Shown piece after piece: positions 16,314-24,462 of a stretch of 45,819 nt of DNA. Below the pieces are notes generated by a model, which worked only from the letters and a program-made list of their open reading frames with translations, was not told where the DNA came from and did not search any database. The stretch comes from a virus. Where the stretch lies: positions 1 through 45,819 of IMG/VR virus record IMGVR_UViG_3300013137_000030. One strand, written 5' to 3'. How positions within the stretch are numbered: the stretch's first letter is position 1; each line of letters begins with the position of its first letter. Position numbers and translations under genes: made by a program.

Positions 16314-17255
16314 CTAACCTCTCCGCACAACCCTTCCTTTGGCACGTGCAAGACGATCATTCTCCAAAGACGCAAGTTCCACAGCATCAAGGGATCTAAT
16401 AGCCACCCTTCTAATCAAGAGTCCCTTAGAAGCTTCTGCAGGCTCGAAGGAGATACCTTTATGAGCCTTACAGTGACTCCTAGCAGCCTCTACTGTCCAA
16501 GAATCCTTGGAGTACCTATATGCCTGCTCAGTCATAGAGGTCTCCCCCTTAATCTTCCCCATAATGACTGAGTACTCCTTTCCTTCATGTTCCCTCTTAA
16601 CTCTCCTAAAGCTCCCCTCCTCAAAATCTTCTGGTTGACGAAGCCTACAAGCATGTTCACTAGGATATGGTTTCATCGCTACCTCATCGGAGAGTCCTTC
16701 TCCCTCAAGAGGAGGAAGTACTATCCCTAGTGGGCCAAGTTCCCTCTCATATCCTTTCTTCAACGCATCTACTCTTAAAGCCTCAGGATTTGCAGGAATT
16801 CCACAGTAGGAGTACTCAAGGAGTTCTGCCTTCCAGAAAATGGCCCTTGCTCCTGCCCAGTGGTTGTTGGCTTTAATGTCCTCCTCTGTAGGAGCCTTGA
16901 CATCCTTAGGAATAAATCCTATCGAAGTAGCATTCAAGAACCCTCCAGCTCTAAGAAGGAAGATTCTCTGAGTCATTTTCGCGTGTTCCGAGTCGTCATC
17001 CCAAGGAGCAAACTCAGTCTTAGAGATCACTTCCCTCCCCTCTACCTTCCTCCACATACTCCTACCAATAGGAGGATTATAGTAATCATGCCCCCACATC
17101 ACCACAGGGTTCTGCTCATAATGAGAGAAGTCAATCCCTTTAGGAACCACTACTTCCTTATACCTATCTACACAGTCAGTAGTAATTCGATCTACTGCAG
17201 TTCTTGTCTTCTCATTGATGTCTTCAATCTTAGTGGAATAGTAGAAATTAGGCAT
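16314..17255 (-). CDS. Prohead protease, HK97 family (U35)
   Basis: 313 residues. ATG 17255 is chosen because AAGGAGGA lies six bases before it; a longer frame back to 17330 lies inside the portal gene. The catalytic-type signature is visible: NPVVMWGHDYYNPPIGRSM (His), then FLNATSIGFIPKD (Ser), as in HK97 gp4. A C-terminal part (SVIMGKIKGETSMTEQAY, SWTVEAARSHC) occurs in some phage protease genes. The protein should cleave the scaffold domain of the capsid protein. It overlaps the portal stop by 8 bases. Confidence 0.9.
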   Translation of the reverse strand: MPNFYYSTKIEDINEKTRTAVDRITTDCVDRYKEVVVPKGIDFSHYEQNPVVMWGHDYYNPPIGRSMWRKVEGREVISKTEFAPWDDDSEHAKMTQRIFLLRAGGFLNATSIGFIPKDVKAPTEEDIKANNHWAGARAIFWKAELLEYSYCGIPANPEALRVDALKKGYERELGPLGIVLPPLEGEGLSDEVAMKPYPSEHACRLRQPEDFEEGSFRRVKREHEGKEYSVIMGKIKGETSMTEQAYRYSKDSWTVEAARSHCKAHKGISFEPAEASKGLLIRRVAIRSLDAVELASLENDRLARAKGRVVRRG

Positions 17256-18678
17256 TCGCTTCCTCCTTAGGGGTAGAGGGAGGTGGCGCCTCCTCTTCCT
17301 CTTTGTCCTCCTTGGTTCCTCCTGCTCCACTAACCTTGCTTAGAGGAGCAGTATTTACTGGCACTATTGGCTCATCCCCCCAGGGAACAGGCTGAAGTCC
17401 TCTCTCTTCCCTTACCTCGTTGACAACTCTCACCGCGTGATTAAGGTCTGCCTCTTCTTCCTTAAGTGTAAACTCCCTATCATCAGGGACTGGATCATCG
17501 AAAGCCACAAAAACATTATCGTCGTATTTAGAGCAAACATCCTTGTTGATCTGGTCTTCAATGAGATAGCATCTTGGACGAATAGCGTGTTTAGCGTGTT
17601 GAAGCTCCCCTATTTTAGCATTAGCGAGGTTAACATTCTCAGTAAGCAACATCGACAAGGGAACTGAGAAGGCAGCAGCAATATCTTCTCTTAGGGACTT
17701 CCTCCCCTCTCTATACTGCATCTCTTTTTGAGATCTCCCGAGTTCCTTGACCTCAAGGGCTTCCTCGAAAATCATAAAGGGCCTTGCACGGGCTGGTCCT
17801 CCAATTCTCTTTTGTAGCTCTACCTCTGCCCTCTTCCTCTGTCCACTTCCCATAGACTCCCCTTGCTTAGGGGTGAGGAGAGTAGGAGGAATAGCCCCTC
17901 CCCTAATCAATGCATCCTCGTAAAGGGTCCAGTTGTCATAGAGTCTAGCTTCTAGTCCCACTGCTTTAAGAGGTGCTAGTCCCCAAATGGGATCATAGGG
18001 GTCAGGGAACTTGATATGCATGACTTCTTCAGGAGACAATCTCATCTTCTCTCCATTAGTGGTAGTAAGAAAGTAACCACTTATTACTTCTACCCCTGCA
18101 TTCTTAGTTTCTATGCTCATCCTTCCTGGAGGAAGTGATACCATGTATTCTGGTTTATTAGGAGTCTCAGAGTTCTTACTCTTAGCAAGGAGAGTAAAAG
18201 AATCTCCTACTAGATCAAGATGCATAGTAAGGAGTCTCTTTTGCTGTTCCCCCGAAAGGAAGGGATTTCCCTTCTCCCAGAGATCAAAAAAGGGATGCTC
18301 TACAAGCTCTTCAACTGCTACTGCCCTCTTAAGGAATCTTTGTAAGTGTCCCCTATTCCCAATCGTCCTCTCAAACCTCCTAGTTTCCTTATTCCCCAGT
18401 TGGCGAGAAGGAAAATACAACTGAGTTGAGTGAGACTCTTTTGCTACATAGAGTCTCAAGGGAACAGAAGCCACCCCTTCTGCATTCTTTACCGCACAGG
18501 AGTAGACCCACTGCTTACACATCTTGAGATAGGCGTCTACTGGTATTAGTGCTTGCCTATCTTGAAACCAATTCTGGGGAATAGAGTAGGCAGCATTCGC
18601 TACCTCATTTGCTCTAGGAGAAGGAGTCTCTCCTTCCTGTTTTCCTAGAGTCACCCACCCACCAAACAAACTAATCAT
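17248..18678 (-). CDS. Portal protein, HK97 family
   Basis: 476 residues from ATG 18678; GGAG lies eight bases upstream and the ATG overlaps the terminase stop by 8 bases. Family features: KQWVYSCAVKNAEGVASVPLRLYV, then LLTMHLDLVGDSFTLL, PEEVMHIKFPDPYDPIWGLAPLKA, and AAFSVPLSMLLTENVNLANA. The C-terminus is rich in Glu, Pro and Lys. The dodecameric portal is the DNA channel and binds the terminase. Confidence 0.92.
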   Translation of the reverse strand: MISLFGGWVTLGKQEGETPSPRANEVANAAYSIPQNWFQDRQALIPVDAYLKMCKQWVYSCAVKNAEGVASVPLRLYVAKESHSTQLYFPSRQLGNKETRRFERTIGNRGHLQRFLKRAVAVEELVEHPFFDLWEKGNPFLSGEQQKRLLTMHLDLVGDSFTLLAKSKNSETPNKPEYMVSLPPGRMSIETKNAGVEVISGYFLTTTNGEKMRLSPEEVMHIKFPDPYDPIWGLAPLKAVGLEARLYDNWTLYEDALIRGGAIPPTLLTPKQGESMGSGQRKRAEVELQKRIGGPARARPFMIFEEALEVKELGRSQKEMQYREGRKSLREDIAAAFSVPLSMLLTENVNLANAKIGELQHAKHAIRPRCYLIEDQINKDVCSKYDDNVFVAFDDPVPDDREFTLKEEEADLNHAVRVVNEVREERGLQPVPWGDEPIVPVNTAPLSKVSGAGGTKEDKEEEEAPPPSTPKEEANA

Positions 18679-20101
18679 CCTGTTCTCCACTCCACACAAG
18701 TGGATTAGAAGGTGACAACCAAGGTTCTACTGCATTTCCCCTCCCCGCAAGTACCAACTCCCTTTTTTCCTGCTTCTCAACTTCAGTCCTAGGAGGCTCT
18801 CCTTCTTCTTCCTTCTCTTCCCCCCTAGGTTCCTGTTCCCTACCTTCCCAGACATCCAAGGGTCTCTTATCCAGGGAACTTACCACGTACCTAAGAGCAT
18901 CACAAGCATGATCATCTTCTTTTACTGGCTTGTCCTTTTCCTTATCCCACCTATAGCCAGAAAGCTCAGAAATCAACATCTTACACCTAGGGGAAACGGT
19001 AAGTCCTGGAGAACCATCTACTACTGCAAATCTCCTTTGAGTTTTAGCAATACCAGACAACACATCGTTGTAAGCATTCTTAGCAGTCAAGTTAGCTTCT
19101 TTAAGGGCAGCCTTCACACTCGCTGCAGAGGGGTCGCAGAAGACTAAATCTACTGCTCCATAGGCATTCGCTACATCCACAGAGGCTTGAGTATACTGAA
19201 ACTCGCTCATCCCCTTCTTATAGACTTCATCGAAGACATGAAATCTTCCATCAATATCTCTTCCCACCACTAGAAAGACAAAGGGACAAGAATACCCTGC
19301 ATCAACCCCTCCAAACCATTCCACCATCTCTTTTGTAGGACGCTCTTTTACATGCACCTTAGGATCAAACTCCTGATATATGATACCCTCGAAGGCTCCC
19401 CACTTTCCTAGGAAATAGCGTTCTCTAAACGCTGGAGGCATAGAAGACAAGGCTTCTACATACTCACGAGGGAGGTAGAAGTTGTCTGTAGTAGCAGCAT
19501 GTATGTAGTGTCTATTCTTTGCCCTCTTCTCTACCCTATCTGGTTGAAACCTCTCATAGAGAAAATGTGACTTCGGTCCTGGGTTAGAGGCCATGAAGAC
19601 TTGGAGAGGATCAGCAGCATTATTTCTTAAACCCCCTAGAAGCATAAGATACTCATCCTCATGGAGTTCAATTGCTTCATCAATTCCTATTGCTCCCGCG
19701 TTGAAGGACCCCAGTCTACTTTCATCATCAAAGCCAAAGTAGTCAATGTCTCCCCCACCAAGGAGGTGAATGTGGTGCTCAGCCTTGTTATGTTCATAGA
19801 CAAGGGACCCTCCAGGAGTTCTCTCTGGTAACACGGGAGGCAAGTTTCCGTCTGAGAATAGGAGGGTTCGGAGGGTTGTTCTACGCAGATCACTAAAAAA
19901 CTTCCTACAAAGTAGAACCTGATTCCCAGGGATCATCGCGTGCTGGACAAGCTTGAAACAAAGGGCTCTAGTCTTTCCTGCTCCTCTAGCACCAGTATAT
20001 AAGAGTTCATAACTCCTAGAACCTATGTATTCTAGCTGTGCTGGAAGACAAGGTACCTGTCGGGTACTAACTATCTTAGATGGTTCCTGTTTGGGTGGCA
20101 A
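18671..20101 (-). CDS. Terminase large subunit
   Basis: 476 residues with TTG 20101 as start and GGAGAG eight bases before it. ATPase part: Walker A GARGAGKT at 37-44, Walker B IGIDEAIE at 138-145. Nuclease part of the RNase H fold: GVDAGYSCP with D267, FCDPSA with D323 and DHACDALRY at 397-405. It packages DNA into the prohead and cuts it. The N-terminal KQEPSK echoes the LKQEP repeats of the gene before it, with which it overlaps by 26 bases. Confidence 0.95.
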   Translation of the reverse strand: MPPKQEPSKIVSTRQVPCLPAQLEYIGSRSYELLYTGARGAGKTRALCFKLVQHAMIPGNQVLLCRKFFSDLRRTTLRTLLFSDGNLPPVLPERTPGGSLVYEHNKAEHHIHLLGGGDIDYFGFDDESRLGSFNAGAIGIDEAIELHEDEYLMLLGGLRNNAADPLQVFMASNPGPKSHFLYERFQPDRVEKRAKNRHYIHAATTDNFYLPREYVEALSSMPPAFRERYFLGKWGAFEGIIYQEFDPKVHVKERPTKEMVEWFGGVDAGYSCPFVFLVVGRDIDGRFHVFDEVYKKGMSEFQYTQASVDVANAYGAVDLVFCDPSAASVKAALKEANLTAKNAYNDVLSGIAKTQRRFAVVDGSPGLTVSPRCKMLISELSGYRWDKEKDKPVKEDDHACDALRYVVSSLDKRPLDVWEGREQEPRGEEKEEEGEPPRTEVEKQEKRELVLAGRGNAVEPWLSPSNPLVWSGEQDD

Positions 20102-20972
20102 GCCACTCTCTCCGAGGAACTTTGATCCTAAGGGTCTTGTCTCTTAGTAGTAACTTCCTTGCCTCTTTAGCAACTATTTCTGCACTCACATCTATCCTAG
20201 CTTTCTCTACTTCTCCTAGGAGTCTCATTCTCTCCCTCTCCTTAGAGGAAGCCTCTTGATAAACCACCTGGTCCTTAAAGGGCACCTCTTCTCCTTCTCC
20301 TCCTGGGAGGGGAGAAGTGGGAGACAAGTCAATCGGAGATCCATTCCTAGGGACTATTCTTGCAGAAGTCTCAATAGGAGCCGGGAGATGCCTTATTTCT
20401 TCCTGAGGCCTTATACTCCTAGAAAGGAGATCCTCTAGGCCAGAAGGAGTGGAAACATTAGGAGATATATCCCTAGGAACTGCCTTTACAAACTCTAGAC
20501 GAAGGGTATCCCTAGTTTCCACGTCTACCTTCGCTCGTGGGGCAAAGTTCTTATCAAACCTTTGTAGGTAGACTTTGCACACTGCCGCTATCCTCGATGC
20601 CCTTCCTGCATGTTCAGGAAGAGTAATGCAGTCAAGCATGGTACCCCACACCACAGGAAGTTTACTACTAAAATACCCTCCTGCCTGTCTACTCCACCAC
20701 CCTCTAAACTCATAGCTCTCAAACCACCCATACCACTCTTCTACTGAAACTCCTATCCTAAGGAGATGAGCAGAGGTAAAAGAGAAGTTGGTCTCGTAAC
20801 CAAGGAGAAGTACCTTCCTCTGCTTCTCAGAAGGAGTAAACTTCTTCCTCTCTTTCCTAGTGGAAGCTTGCCCTTCTAGGAAAAAGAAGTCAGGATTACT
20901 AGGAATCTGCTTGAGAGGTTCCTGTTTGAGAGGTTCCTGCTTGAGAGGTATCTGAGAAGTTGTGGTAGACAT
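20076..20972 (-). CDS. Putative terminase small subunit
   Basis: 298 residues, ATG 20972, first gene of the late operon. Residues about 45-110 (TPSEKQRKVLLLGYETNFSF, then LRIGVSVEEWYGWFES) read like a helix-turn-helix with a phBC6A51-type flavour, suited to recognising packaging sites. The C-terminal half is long, charged and Pro-rich, probably for binding the large subunit. The N-terminus contains three LKQEP/LKQIP repeats coded by 24-base direct repeats. No Shine-Dalgarno sequence precedes the ATG; instead a palindrome lies 15 bases upstream, so its initiation may be regulated. Confidence 0.7.
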   Translation of the reverse strand: MSTTTSQIPLKQEPLKQEPLKQIPSNPDFFFLEGQASTRKERKKFTPSEKQRKVLLLGYETNFSFTSAHLLRIGVSVEEWYGWFESYEFRGWWSRQAGGYFSSKLPVVWGTMLDCITLPEHAGRASRIAAVCKVYLQRFDKNFAPRAKVDVETRDTLRLEFVKAVPRDISPNVSTPSGLEDLLSRSIRPQEEIRHLPAPIETSARIVPRNGSPIDLSPTSPLPGGEGEEVPFKDQVVYQEASSKERERMRLLGEVEKARIDVSAEIVAKEARKLLLRDKTLRIKVPRREWLATQTGTI

Positions 20973-20986
20973 GGTTCGCTAAAGAT

Positions 20987-21003
20987 ATTTCAATAATTGA
21001 AAT
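20987..21003. promoter_or_regulatory. Palindromic operator-like site 2
   Basis: ATTTCAATAATTGAAAT, a perfect 17-bp palindrome with central A. It lies between the late promoter (-10 at 21038-21033) and the first late ATG (20972), about 23-39 bases into the expected transcript. A bound protein would block elongation or initiation. Confidence 0.75.
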
Positions 21004-21032
21004 TACTATAACTCTCTTCCCCATCCAAGAAT

Positions 21033-21061
21033 ATTATATCAAATCTCGGCCTAGAAGTCAA
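21033..21061 (-). promoter_or_regulatory. Late operon promoter, sigma-70 type
   Basis: On the minus strand TTGACT (21061-21056) is separated by exactly 17 bases from TATAAT (21038-21033). Five of six and six of six consensus matches make this the clearest promoter in the window. It points into the terminase/portal/capsid genes. Confidence 0.8.
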
Positions 21062-21077
21062 GAGAAAAATTGAAATT

Positions 21078-21149
21078 GTCATAAGTTGTTTTTGCACAAG
21101 GACTTAGGAATTATGAGTCATAACTTATTTGTTTCCAACAACTTATGAC
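21078..21149. repeat. Inverted repeat GTCATAAGTTGTT / AACAACTTATGAC
   Basis: Perfect 13-bp arms at 21078-21090 and 21137-21149. A third partial copy, GTCATAA, lies at 21117-21123. Such spaced repeats beside an AT-rich tract fit initiator or regulator binding sites. Confidence 0.65.
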
Positions 21150-21199
21150 TTTCTTATGTATTATGGATTTTAGCCCCCGGTCCCCATGCCCCCGAAACA

Positions 21200-21460
21200 C
21201 CGCGCGGAGATTCCCTAGAAAATCAGAGAGAAAACAGAGAAGATTTCTTCTAGAAGAAAATGAAAAGAGAGGAGAAAAAAGAGGAAACTTTCCTAGAAAA
21301 GATAGAGGAACCACGTGCTGTATAGAAAGAGAAGAGGAAGAAGAGGAAAAAGAAGAGGTAAAAATAGAGGAAAAAGAGGAGAGAGAAGAGGAGAGGAGAG
21401 GATAGGGAATAATATAATATATATATATATAATAATATTATAATATATAATAGTATATAT
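21200..21460. other. Purine tract followed by AT-only tract
   Basis: From about 21200 to 21406 the plus strand is almost all A and G (many GAGGA and GAAGA units). It then turns at about 21408 into about 53 bases of A and T only. The AT block is the easiest part of the genome to melt. Short open frames on both strands here are low-complexity and not credible proteins. Confidence 0.8.
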
Positions 21461-21544
21461 CTATCTTCTTTCCTTTCAACCACTTACATTATTTCAATCT
21501 TATGGCCCCTATGGCTTCCAATATTTCAATTTTTTGCTTTTCTA

Positions 21545-22090
21545 GTTCCCTAGGGAACATACAAGTGTTACACCTGGTCCTTCTTCCTAGCAAATTATGC
21601 TAGCCTATCCTAGTATAGCCTCTAAGGGGCATGCTAGCTAATATAGCTGCCATGATAGTAGTCAATCATTCCAGCACAAGAGAGGCAGGACGCTATTTAG
21701 TCGCCCTATCCCCTAGTTTGGCATGAGAATAGCTAGGGGGAATTGGCATGAAAATATATTTATCCTGCAAATATCATACCGGTATGAAATTAGAATCAAG
21801 ATAGTTTCATGCCAAACTAGTAGGCAAGGGAAGAGATTTTCTTCCCCCTGAACTTTGAGTAGCCTCCCCCTGAACCCCATAAGCCATAATGCCAGATAGG
21901 TCGAAAATGACGGAACAGTCAATACTGACCCCTACTGAATATGCCATTATGGCAGTCGTTTCGTATAACTTCTGCCGATATGGCAGATTTAGCATCTTGT
22001 CATAAGTCCAGCAGAATCCCTGGCTTACTCAATACCTGACCTTTTCGTCAATATTGTATGTCAAAATGACAGAAACCGCGATAAGCTCAT
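21545..22090. repeat. Cluster of palindromes
   Basis: Seen in order: GTTCCCTAGGGAAC (21545-21558); CCCCTAG/CTAGGGG (21710-21716, 21733-21739); CTAGTTTGGCATGA with its complement (21713-21726, 21807-21820); TCATACCGGTATGA (21774-21787); TGCCATTATGGCA (21942-21954); TCTGCC/GGCAGA (21971-21987). The density is far above the surrounding genes and suggests several protein-binding sites. Confidence 0.7.
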
Positions 22091-22274
22091 TCCGCACAAA
22101 AGATTTCTGGAGAACAGAGAAGTCAAATAGTAGTAAGTCTAACAGGAACTTGGACTTACAATGAGGAAAAGAAATCTTAGAATCTTGGAAAATGATCTTG
22201 ATTTTCACAGTCTATGGTTCATAATATGTATGGAGAGGCAAGAAACTAGGCCTGAAATGAAAGAGAGTAAAGAC

Positions 22275-22451
22275 ATGTCCAGCGAGAACAAAGCCGCATA
22301 CGTGGACGAAACAGCAGAGGACGCACGCATCAACGCTATGGTAGCCGCCCATGTAGCCCGACTCGACCGCGAAGCCGCGCAGATCGGCGTGTGCCCGCTT
22401 TGCGGTGATCCCTGGTGCATCGGGTCAGAAGCAGACAGAGAACAAAGGTGA
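22275..22451 (+). CDS. Small zinc-ribbon-like protein
   Basis: 58 residues from ATG 22275. The open frame extends back to ATG 22161, but that upstream part is AT-rich and lacks a close ribosome site, whereas from 22276 on the DNA is GC-rich. The C-terminus has CPLCGDPWC, a likely metal-binding knuckle, behind an acidic helix (DETAEDARINAMVAAHVARL). Function unknown. It is the first early gene after the putative origin. Confidence 0.55.
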   Translation: MSSENKAAYVDETAEDARINAMVAAHVARLDREAAQIGVCPLCGDPWCIGSEADREQR

Positions 22452-22505
22452 GGAACTGAACCTGGAATCAGTCCCAAGTAAAGGTAGCAGAGAGGATGGT
22501 GCAGC

Positions 22506-22856
22506 ATGCACGCAACGTATGACGCTACTGTGCAGCTCATGGGGAAGCGTTGGATTGAGGGGAAGAAGCCAGAAGGTTCCGCCTACAAGACTGCCACAAA
22601 GCGCGGTCGCGCGGGAGTAGTGGTCGCGTTGACGGTAGAAGTCCCTGAAATCAACCTCAAAGCCGTGTCCAAGTCCGGCCTTGTGGTTGAAATCGGTACT
22701 GCTGACATAGTTGACGGTTTGGGGCCGATTGTGTCTCGAACTGCCAGCAGGACGGCAAGCAAAGTTCGACAAGCCATCCTGACGAAGTTCGCCAGCAGTC
22801 TGGAGAACATTCCAGACGTGGTTGACGACAAGTCTCCAGATGGCGTCTCAATCTAA
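22506..22856 (+). CDS. Unknown early protein
   Basis: 116 residues, ATG 22506, GC-rich with CGC/GTC-type codons unlike the replication genes downstream. The N-terminal half is basic (GKKPEGSAYKTATKRGRAG) and the rest alternates Val/Ile with charged residues. No known family. A strong hairpin (22875-22895) follows the stop. Confidence 0.55.
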   Translation: MHATYDATVQLMGKRWIEGKKPEGSAYKTATKRGRAGVVVALTVEVPEINLKAVSKSGLVVEIGTADIVDGLGPIVSRTASRTASKVRQAILTKFASSLENIPDVVDDKSPDGVSI

Positions 22857-22874
22857 TAGGTTCTGAAGCATAGG

Positions 22875-22895
22875 GGGGCCGTCTATGACGGCCCC
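22875..22895 (+). terminator. GC-rich hairpin after an early gene
   Basis: GGGGCCGTC and GACGGCCCC form a perfect 9-bp stem with a TAT loop 19 bases after a stop codon. The following bases (TCTTGCCTTG) are only partly T-rich, so termination may be partial. Confidence 0.55.
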
Positions 22896-22935
22896 TCTTG
22901 CCTTGTGGCCTAGTAAACAACAGAGAGGAAAAGCT

Positions 22936-23139
22936 ATGTTCAAGCGTAGGGGAGACTGGTTAGAACCATGCGTCGTATGCGGCAGTAGGCGCCACCTGTT
23001 ACAAAGGCGTTTACACTTTCGTTTAGTGCGCGGGGTGCTGGATCATCATGGACAACCTCTTTTCGTGAGAACTTGTCCTCACCACAGTAACACCACCATA
23101 GATGCGGCGTTGGGTGTTCCTGTGGAGCTGTTACAATGA
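22936..23139 (+). CDS. Small Cys/His protein
   Basis: 67 residues. ATG 22936 is preceded by GAGAGGAAAAG, a better start than 22885, which lies before the ribosome site. The pattern CVVC near residue 13, then CPHH near residue 48, suggests one zinc site of the CxxC...CxxH type. The sequence is basic. It is GC-rich and overlaps the next gene by ATGA. Confidence 0.6.
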   Translation: MFKRRGDWLEPCVVCGSRRHLLQRRLHFRLVRGVLDHHGQPLFVRTCPHHSNTTIDAALGVPVELLQ

Positions 23140-23420
23140 ACCTCTCAAAGACTTCCACAACAGTCCTCAAGACCCGTCGTGAGCTGCTACACACTGAAGC
23201 GTATGGCTTGCGGATTGCATGGTCTGAAGCACAAGCGGTTCGTCAAGAGCTGCTCACGCGCTTGGACCATCTCAACAGAGAGGAAGAGTATAGGGGTACT
23301 CGCTTGCCAGCTCTCCATAGACAGATCGAGCTGATAGATAGGGAGCTCGCAGCTCGACAGCGTTCCACAGCCCGACTTGCTAGGCCAGCCAAGTCCAAGA
23401 TGAAAGGAATTGAAATATAG
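23136..23420 (+). CDS. Helical early protein
   Basis: 94 residues from ATG 23136, coupled (ATGA) to the gene before. Almost all of it is predicted helix with heptad-like spacing (WSEAQAVRQELLTRLDHLNREEEY, LHRQIELIDRELAARQ), so a coiled coil is likely. The C-terminus is basic. Function unknown. Confidence 0.6.
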   Translation: MNLSKTSTTVLKTRRELLHTEAYGLRIAWSEAQAVRQELLTRLDHLNREEEYRGTRLPALHRQIELIDRELAARQRSTARLARPAKSKMKGIEI

Positions 23421-23467
23421 GCAGACAAAACGGCATGGAAATTGCGAGTAAGTTTTCCTGCTATTCT

Positions 23468-23498
23468 GGCATGAGATTTGCGAAGCAAATCCTATGCC
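23468..23498 (+). terminator. Terminator-like hairpin
   Basis: GGCAT and GATTTGC pair with GCAAATC and ATGCC around a GAA loop, with a small internal loop, and AAGTTTTC follows. It lies 48 bases after the stop of the helical early gene. It is a plausible intrinsic terminator with a short T run. Confidence 0.55.
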
Positions 23499-23505
23499 AA
23501 GTTTT

Positions 23506-23598
23506 CTGTAACCGATTACAGGAACCAATATCTGAAACAGTGTTCCTGTAACCGATTCCTGTAACCGATTACAGGGAACTTATCTGAAACAGTGTTCC
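23506..23598. repeat. Short direct repeats
   Basis: CTGTAACCGATT occurs three times (23506, 23546, 23559), twice completed to CTGTAACCGATTACAGG, itself an interrupted palindrome. TATCTGAAACAGTGTTCC occurs twice (23529-23546, 23581-23598). They may be binding sites for a regulator, or a duplicated control region. Confidence 0.7.
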
Positions 23599-23724
23599 AG
23601 ATAACTTTCTGGACTTCCGCGTAGGTGCCCAAAACAAGGATTTCTGGGATTGACTCTATAGGAAGAGTAGCAAAAATTTCAAAGTCCGCGTGTGCGAACA
23701 AGAACATAGGAAAAGGAGCCTAGA

Positions 23725-23973
23725 ATGTACCTTACAGCAACGTGCTGCCTCTGTGGCAGAACAAAGTTCTGGAAGAAAGGAGAGGACGGAATCTCCTATG
23801 CGAGAATCCTCCTTCCAGGAGAGACGTTCTACGAAGTTCCTATCTGCAATAATCACGCCAACGAAATGTGGTATGAGTTCTTATTGGTGGAATCTTGCAT
23901 CTTCCCGAAGCTTGTTCGTAGGAAGGATGGAGGAATGATGGTACACACCGCTCTTGGATTCAAGGCAGTCTAG
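23725..23973 (+). CDS. Small Cys-rich protein
   Basis: 82 residues, ATG 23725 with AAGGAG eight bases upstream. CCLC near residue 8 and a later CNNH near residue 42 form a plausible zinc site. The rest is beta-like (GISYARILLPGETFYEVPIC, FLLVESCIFPKLV). Function unknown. The following 160 bases are noncoding and hairpin-rich. Confidence 0.65.
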   Translation: MYLTATCCLCGRTKFWKKGEDGISYARILLPGETFYEVPICNNHANEMWYEFLLVESCIFPKLVRRKDGGMMVHTALGFKAV

Positions 23974-24055
23974 CCTTCTAGAGAGTAGAACAGCCCGTCA
24001 GGGGACTACACTACCTGGCAACAATGGCTGCCTCTCTCCCTAGGAGTCTAATCAA

Positions 24056-24115
24056 CTCGTAAGTGTCTACGAGTAGACCCCTAGCTGTCTAGCCACCCTC
24101 TAAGAGGGCGGTAGC
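24056..24115 (+). ncRNA. Hairpin pair in an intergenic gap
   Basis: CTCGTA/TACGAG (24056-24061, 24068-24073) and a following CCCTC/GAGGG stem (about 24095-24107) lie between two early genes. They may be part of the 5' leader of the gene at 24136. Confidence 0.35.
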
Positions 24116-24135
24116 TACAAGAAAGGAGCAGTAAG

Positions 24136-24423
24136 ATGGGACCTATTATGCAAGAAAGAGTTCTCGTTGGGATGGCAAGCGTGCTTACCACCTGTCTTGA
24201 GGCAGAGGCAAAAGGCACGCCTGTGCCTGAATCCAGTGCCTACCTTGCATTGGGGTCAGACATTGACCTCTGGTACGGAGTGCAAGGTGCGCTGGGTCTG
24301 GCGCAACTTGCCACCTTCCCCTCTCATCAGATCGTACTGACTAAGAAAGGAAGGGAACTCGCGCAGAAGTGCGTGAAGTTCCTTGAGGACAACAAGGCTG
24401 CTAAGGAAGCAGCCACAAAGTAG
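24136..24423 (+). CDS. Unknown early protein
   Basis: 95 residues, ATG 24136, with AAAGGAG well placed. It reads as a compact helical protein (VGMASVLTTCLEAEAK, then YGVQGALGLAQLATF, and a charged helix KGRELAQKCVKFLEDNKAAKE). No motif is recognised. It stands alone between two structured noncoding gaps. Confidence 0.65.
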   Translation: MGPIMQERVLVGMASVLTTCLEAEAKGTPVPESSAYLALGSDIDLWYGVQGALGLAQLATFPSHQIVLTKKGRELAQKCVKFLEDNKAAKEAATK

Positions 24424-24462
24424 GTTCTTTGGCAATCTGTGCAGGGAGGTAGGCTTAGAAGC

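Larger units (their letters stand above)
20973..22160. other. Divergent noncoding region, candidate replication origin
   Basis: About 1.2 kb without a credible gene, between the leftward late genes and the rightward early genes. It holds a sigma-70 type promoter, one copy of the phage palindrome, inverted repeats, a C-rich patch (21173-21194), a purine tract, an AT-only tract and a cluster of short palindromes. An AT-only, easily melted stretch beside repeats in the only large intergenic gap is what an origin region looks like, but no initiator protein is recognised. Confidence 0.55.
23421..23724 (+). other. Noncoding gap with hairpin and direct repeats
   Basis: 304 bases without a credible gene. 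It holds a strong hairpin at 23468-23498 and a set of short direct repeats at 23506-23598; both are listed separately. Confidence 0.6.

Noticed and set aside
21145-21483. Open frames of 86 (+) and 77 (-) codons in the purine and AT tracts
   Set aside because: Low-complexity Glu/Arg/Lys or Leu/Phe/Ser strings with no ribosome site; they reflect base composition.
23506-23598. CRISPR-like repeats
   Set aside because: Only two to three copies, unequal spacing and no spacer-length regularity. The Cas4-like gene is a phage nuclease without other cas genes.
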